Of a DNA stretch of 64,000 bases, positions 61,104-64,000 are shown in pieces (within the stretch, counting starts at the first letter, position 1; each line of letters starts with the position of its first letter). The notes under the pieces are model-generated. The model saw only the letters and a program-made list of their open reading frames with translations. It was not told the origin of the DNA and did no database searches. A program made the translations under genes and the position numbers. Source of the stretch: Knufia peltigerae (Eukaryota; Ascomycota; Eurotiomycetes; Chaetothyriales; Trichomeriaceae); contig JAPDRN010000002.1 in the NCBI GenBank assembly GCA_030247855.1, positions 496,001 to 560,000 on the forward strand. The letters run 5' to 3'.

Positions 61104-61896
61104 CTGGAGAGACTGTCGAAGTAGATCAGATGGTTGAGAAGTACAAGTGGTGAATGGGGCTCGTGATAGAAGATAAAGGCTGTAACTATAACAATAGGTG
61201 GACGGCCACGCAATGGAAGTGTTTGGTGATGGATGGGTGATACGAAGAGAAAAGAAGAAGTCTGGGAGCCATGACAAGCGATGTATCAGGCTGTTGGTCA
61301 TGGGAAGGCGCTGTGCACGAGACTTGCTGGAAGGCACAAGGCCAAATTACGGTCAGCAGGCGCATCGTGAAATGTTGGGCGAAGAATGGAAAGAACTCAC
61401 CACAGACGGTGTCTCACACCAATCATATCTGATGGGGAGCGGCAGCAATGAGACATGAAGACCTATTGCATTCGAGGTTGATGTAGTCTGGAGATTCAGG
61501 TACGAGGAGAAACTCCGCAATTGGACTGTTGACCGTCGCTTACTTACTGTCGAGGATCCTGATGGTACTCATTGAGCCTGAGCCAAGTCAATAACAACAT
61601 TGGCGCCGAGGCGTTCCACATATCGGGGATGCTGAATTGTCAAGGCATATGTTATCAACAACAGGGAAAGCCCTGGGCCTGTATCTCGTACAGTAAGGCT
61701 GCTTTACCAGGTTGTTGGTGGAAGTGAGATGAGACGGACACAGAAGTTGGCAACATCCTGGCTTGATTGGCCAGCAAAACAATGCTGCTGTTCATGACAT
61801 CACATACAATACGATGAAGATGAAATATTTCAATATGCACCATGAGTCGATCTCCTGCACCTTTGTGGACAGTCATTTTGAAGTCTCAATGAAACA
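61104..61896. other. Divergent promoter region, no gene supported
   Basis: 793 bp between the App1-like gene (minus) and the two-TM protein (plus). The upstream continuation of the phosphatase frame to 61337 begins at a non-ATG codon and looks like leader sequence. Confidence 0.4.
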
Positions 61897-62376
61897 ATGG
61901 GTATCCCATACAGCAGAGAAATCAATGCTGCCTTCGAGCAAGTGACTCCCTTGGTGGCAGCGGGATTCGAGGTCCTTGAGACCACGAAGGATATTGCGAT
62001 CCTGTTGGCTTGCATTCAGGTCCTGACCGTCACTATCCTGGCATTTATTCTGGTGGCCCTCCTGGCCTTGATCATCACCGTGAATCCAGACTTGGAGAAA
62101 GAGAGAAGGGAATTGGTGACGCCGTCTGTCGTTTGGCTGGCCAGCTGGGCATACACTTATGGGAGGACGGCGAAATGGCTTCTGAGGATTGTCCTGCTAA
62201 CGTCTTTTGTCGGGCTCTGTCTCTTCCTCTGGCAAGGGTCGCTGGCTGGTGTCAAGGCTCCGAAAGCTGACGGCACGTCTGAAGAAACGCCCGACGACCA
62301 ACAGCAGAAAGTGGAAGAGGCGAAAGAGAAGAGCAAGGCAAAGGGTAAGGATAAGAACAATAATGATGGGAAATGA
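61897..62376 (+). CDS. Conserved small two-TM membrane protein
   Basis: Function unknown. Single exon, 159 residues, opening MGIPYSREINAAFEQVTPLV. Two hydrophobic segments: a long one at about residues 36-65 (ILLACIQVLTVTILAFILVALLALIITV) and one at about 97-113 (LLRIVLLTSFVGLCLFLW). A soluble NPDLEKERRELVTPSVVW loop lies between them. The tail from residue 120 is highly charged (EETPDD, KVEEAKEKSKAKGKDK). I recall similar unnamed proteins with the same NPDLEKER stretch in other Pezizomycotina, so I take it as real. Gly2 makes N-myristoylation conceivable; that is not shown. Confidence 0.82.
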   Translation: MGIPYSREINAAFEQVTPLVAAGFEVLETTKDIAILLACIQVLTVTILAFILVALLALIITVNPDLEKERRELVTPSVVWLASWAYTYGRTAKWLLRIVLLTSFVGLCLFLWQGSLAGVKAPKADGTSEETPDDQQQKVEEAKEKSKAKGKDKNNNDGK

Positions 62377-62941
62377 TCTATCAGTGATGGGACCATGTTC
62401 ATCTGAAGTAAGTTGCTTGCATCAAGAGAGGTTGGGATGATCAAGATTGACTGTGGCAGATCAAGATGCGGTCGTGTGTTGTGAGCATGAATCGATCAGC
62501 CTTTGTATCAAATGTGTGGTGATCATTTAGTGGATTTGGCCACTGAGTCGTTTTGTCATTCCTATTTTGAGATGTTTGTGCTGCGTTCAGTTTGGCCTGT
62601 CTATCTTGGTAGTGTTGAGTGCAAAGAGGAAGAACTCATCAATCAAACAAGACGCGTGGACTTAATTTTCATGGGAATTGTAGCAGTCCACTGAAAATAG
62701 TCCTTAGGAGCTTATTGCGGCCTGTGCTTTACCTTCTTCTGGGCTTTGACGTTGGCGTCTAGGCCTATTAGTAGCCCCTGGACCTCGGCTTCCGGGACCC
62801 TATTAGGACAACGCTAAGGCCATCAGTTTAACCCAATGGTGATATTGGCAGTGTCACAGGTGCCACCGAAGGGACTAGGTAGTTAACCTGAAGTTTTTAT
62901 CATTCCACCGTCATTATACAGTACTATATGGTGTCTAAGCT
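62377..62941. other. Convergent 3' region, no gene supported
   Basis: 3' flanks of the two-TM protein and the DUF917 gene. Short frames only. Confidence 0.4.
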
Positions 62942-64000
62942 CTATCCCATCGCTCCGCCATACGCTTCAATGACACTTCGAGGCTTCGAATACTTTCCAA
63001 TGGGCACATATTGAATGTCATCGAATCCCATCGAGGACGGCCCTCCAAGCTCCAAACCCCTCGGAGTGTCTGTCCAACGGGGAGATGCCGCAATAGCTAC
63101 AATGGTCACCCTCAGACCGTACTTGTATTCGGGTGTACCTAGGCCAGCACCTGTCTCGGAGTCGAGCAGCGCAATGAGATCAGGCACCGATGCCAGTACT
63201 GAAACTCGACCCTCGTGGTCTGTCGCCTCGACGAAGGCGTTTTCGTTCTTGAAGGGCACTTTGACGATCGCCGGCGACCCATCACTGAGAAGGCCATCGA
63301 TCTCGACAATGCCGTACGTATGGCCCTTTTTCAGAACCCGCTCGACGCTCGTGATCTTGCCCTCGGCCAGGATTCTGGCGCTATCAGACCCACCGACTGC
63401 TTCGACTATTCTCTTCGCTTTGTCCGTTATATTCTTTTCCAGTGCCACTGCCCTGCCAATCCACCAGGCCAGGGAGACGGTGTTGACGATTGACTCTTCC
63501 TGTACGACCTTCGCCGTCTTGGGAGGACCCGCCATTCCTGCTCGACATCCCATCTCAACAGTGGCGGCACGCAGTGCGGCATCGACGAGCTTGTCTGTCC
63601 TGCTGGAGGTCATAGTCATGTACGATCCATCTCCACTTGCAATGGTTGCGGGCAAAAGTGCTTCTCCTCGAGCTGAGCCATAGACATTGACGGTCGTCTG
63701 CCATCCAGTTGGGTACGCTCTGCCCATATAGTCGGCATCGACACAAGGTACACCGTGGGCTGCCGCAACCTCAAGGTTAACGAGGCCGTTCGCACCGCCG
63801 ATCTCCAGAGCTAGAAACCCTGCCACTGGTGGATAACCCATAACCCGTATGAGCTCATCATGAGCCTTATTGCATTCATTGGCCTCCATTCTCTCCATAC
63901 TGACTTCAGGGCTTCCAAGACAGCCTGTCCAACCGACTGTGGCACTGTCTGGAAGGTCTGCTGGAGAGACCACCTTCACGGACCCCGGGTGTTTTTCAAG
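62942..64000 (-). CDS. DUF917-domain protein (hydantoinase/oxoprolinase-associated), 5' end beyond the window
   Basis: Partial gene: 352 codons to the TAG at 62942, entering at the right edge in frame (LEKHPGS at the edge). The ATG is not in the window; the codon at 63977-63979 is an internal GTG. The sequence is the body of DUF917, also called the S-methyl thiohydantoin desulfurase domain: VGWTGCLGSPEVSMERM, ALEIGGANGLVNLEVAAAHGVPCVDADYMGRAYP, SLAWWIGRAVALEKN, the beta-rich VLASVPDLIALLDSETG and PRGLELGGPSSMGFDD. In fungi this domain is often fused behind hydantoinase/oxoprolinase N and A domains in proteins of about 1000 residues, so the missing part probably carries those; this is inference. 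Confidence 0.87.
   Translation of the reverse strand, partial: LEKHPGSVKVVSPADLPDSATVGWTGCLGSPEVSMERMEANECNKAHDELIRVMGYPPVAGFLALEIGGANGLVNLEVAAAHGVPCVDADYMGRAYPTGWQTTVNVYGSARGEALLPATIASGDGSYMTMTSSRTDKLVDAALRAATVEMGCRAGMAGPPKTAKVVQEESIVNTVSLAWWIGRAVALEKNITDKAKRIVEAVGGSDSARILAEGKITSVERVLKKGHTYGIVEIDGLLSDGSPAIVKVPFKNENAFVEATDHEGRVSVLASVPDLIALLDSETGAGLGTPEYKYGLRVTIVAIAASPRWTDTPRGLELGGPSSMGFDDIQYVPIGKYSKPRSVIEAYGGAMG

Noticed and set aside
1..64000. CRISPR array, rRNA, phage or retrotransposon genes.
   Set aside because: No spaced repeats, no ribosomal RNA sequence and no transposase, integrase or reverse-transcriptase motifs were seen in any frame.

Overview
The window is nuclear DNA from a filamentous ascomycete (Pezizomycotina). 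Evidence: short GT..AG introns of about 48 to 200 bp, several Zn2Cys6 regulators, an eisosome Pil1 protein, Atg9, eIF3k, RTA1 and fungal MFS transporters, with genes on both strands and no operons. The protein style fits Eurotiomycetes, perhaps a Chaetothyriales-type black fungus; that placement is an impression and has not been tested by any search. Many long genes are intronless. No virus, CRISPR array, rRNA or convincing tRNA was seen.

Layout. 0.4-10 kb: an aldehyde dehydrogenase (one intron), a long GH47 alpha-1,2-mannosidase, a CipB-like enoyl reductase and an AflR-style Zn2Cys6 regulator. 10-14.6 kb: a gene desert rich in copies of TACGGAGTA. 14.6-25 kb: Atg9, a DUF6594-type membrane protein, a cytochrome P450 and a Pil1/Lsp1 eisosome protein. 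25-33 kb: a tiny basic MCFGGGG protein, a Q/P-rich nuclear-looking protein and a large protein with a mitochondrial-type presequence, the last two divergent.

33.4-41.4 kb is the most coherent locus. It holds a maltose/alpha-glucoside-type sugar permease divergent from a Zn2Cys6 regulator, then two divergent GH32 genes that both lack signal peptides. I read it as a sucrose or fructo-oligosaccharide uptake and intracellular hydrolysis cluster. One of its GH32 enzymes is of a bacterial-looking type.

41.7-51.6 kb: a six-exon DHA1 (polyamine-type) MFS transporter, an F-box protein, eIF3k, a second Zn2Cys6 regulator and an RTA1-family 7-TM protein. 52.3-59.3 kb: a flavin amine oxidase, a decayed short-chain dehydrogenase fragment that has lost its ATG, a five-exon Zn2Cys6 regulator and a tannase/feruloyl esterase divergent from it. 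59.5-64 kb: an App1-type phosphatidate phosphatase whose frame stays open for 63 codons past a TAG, a conserved two-TM small protein, and a DUF917 (hydantoinase-associated) gene cut by the window edge.

Main items for a second look: the GH32/permease/regulator cluster with its two unlike GH32 genes; about 16 copies of TACGGAGTA/TACTCCGTA, all in intergenic DNA; the TAG-interrupted tail of App1; two 51-nt stop-free introns; and the SDR pseudogene. Exon borders were placed by hand from GT/AG sites, frame continuity and family knowledge. Several starts were moved to the first in-frame ATG because the longest open frame began at GTG or TTG.
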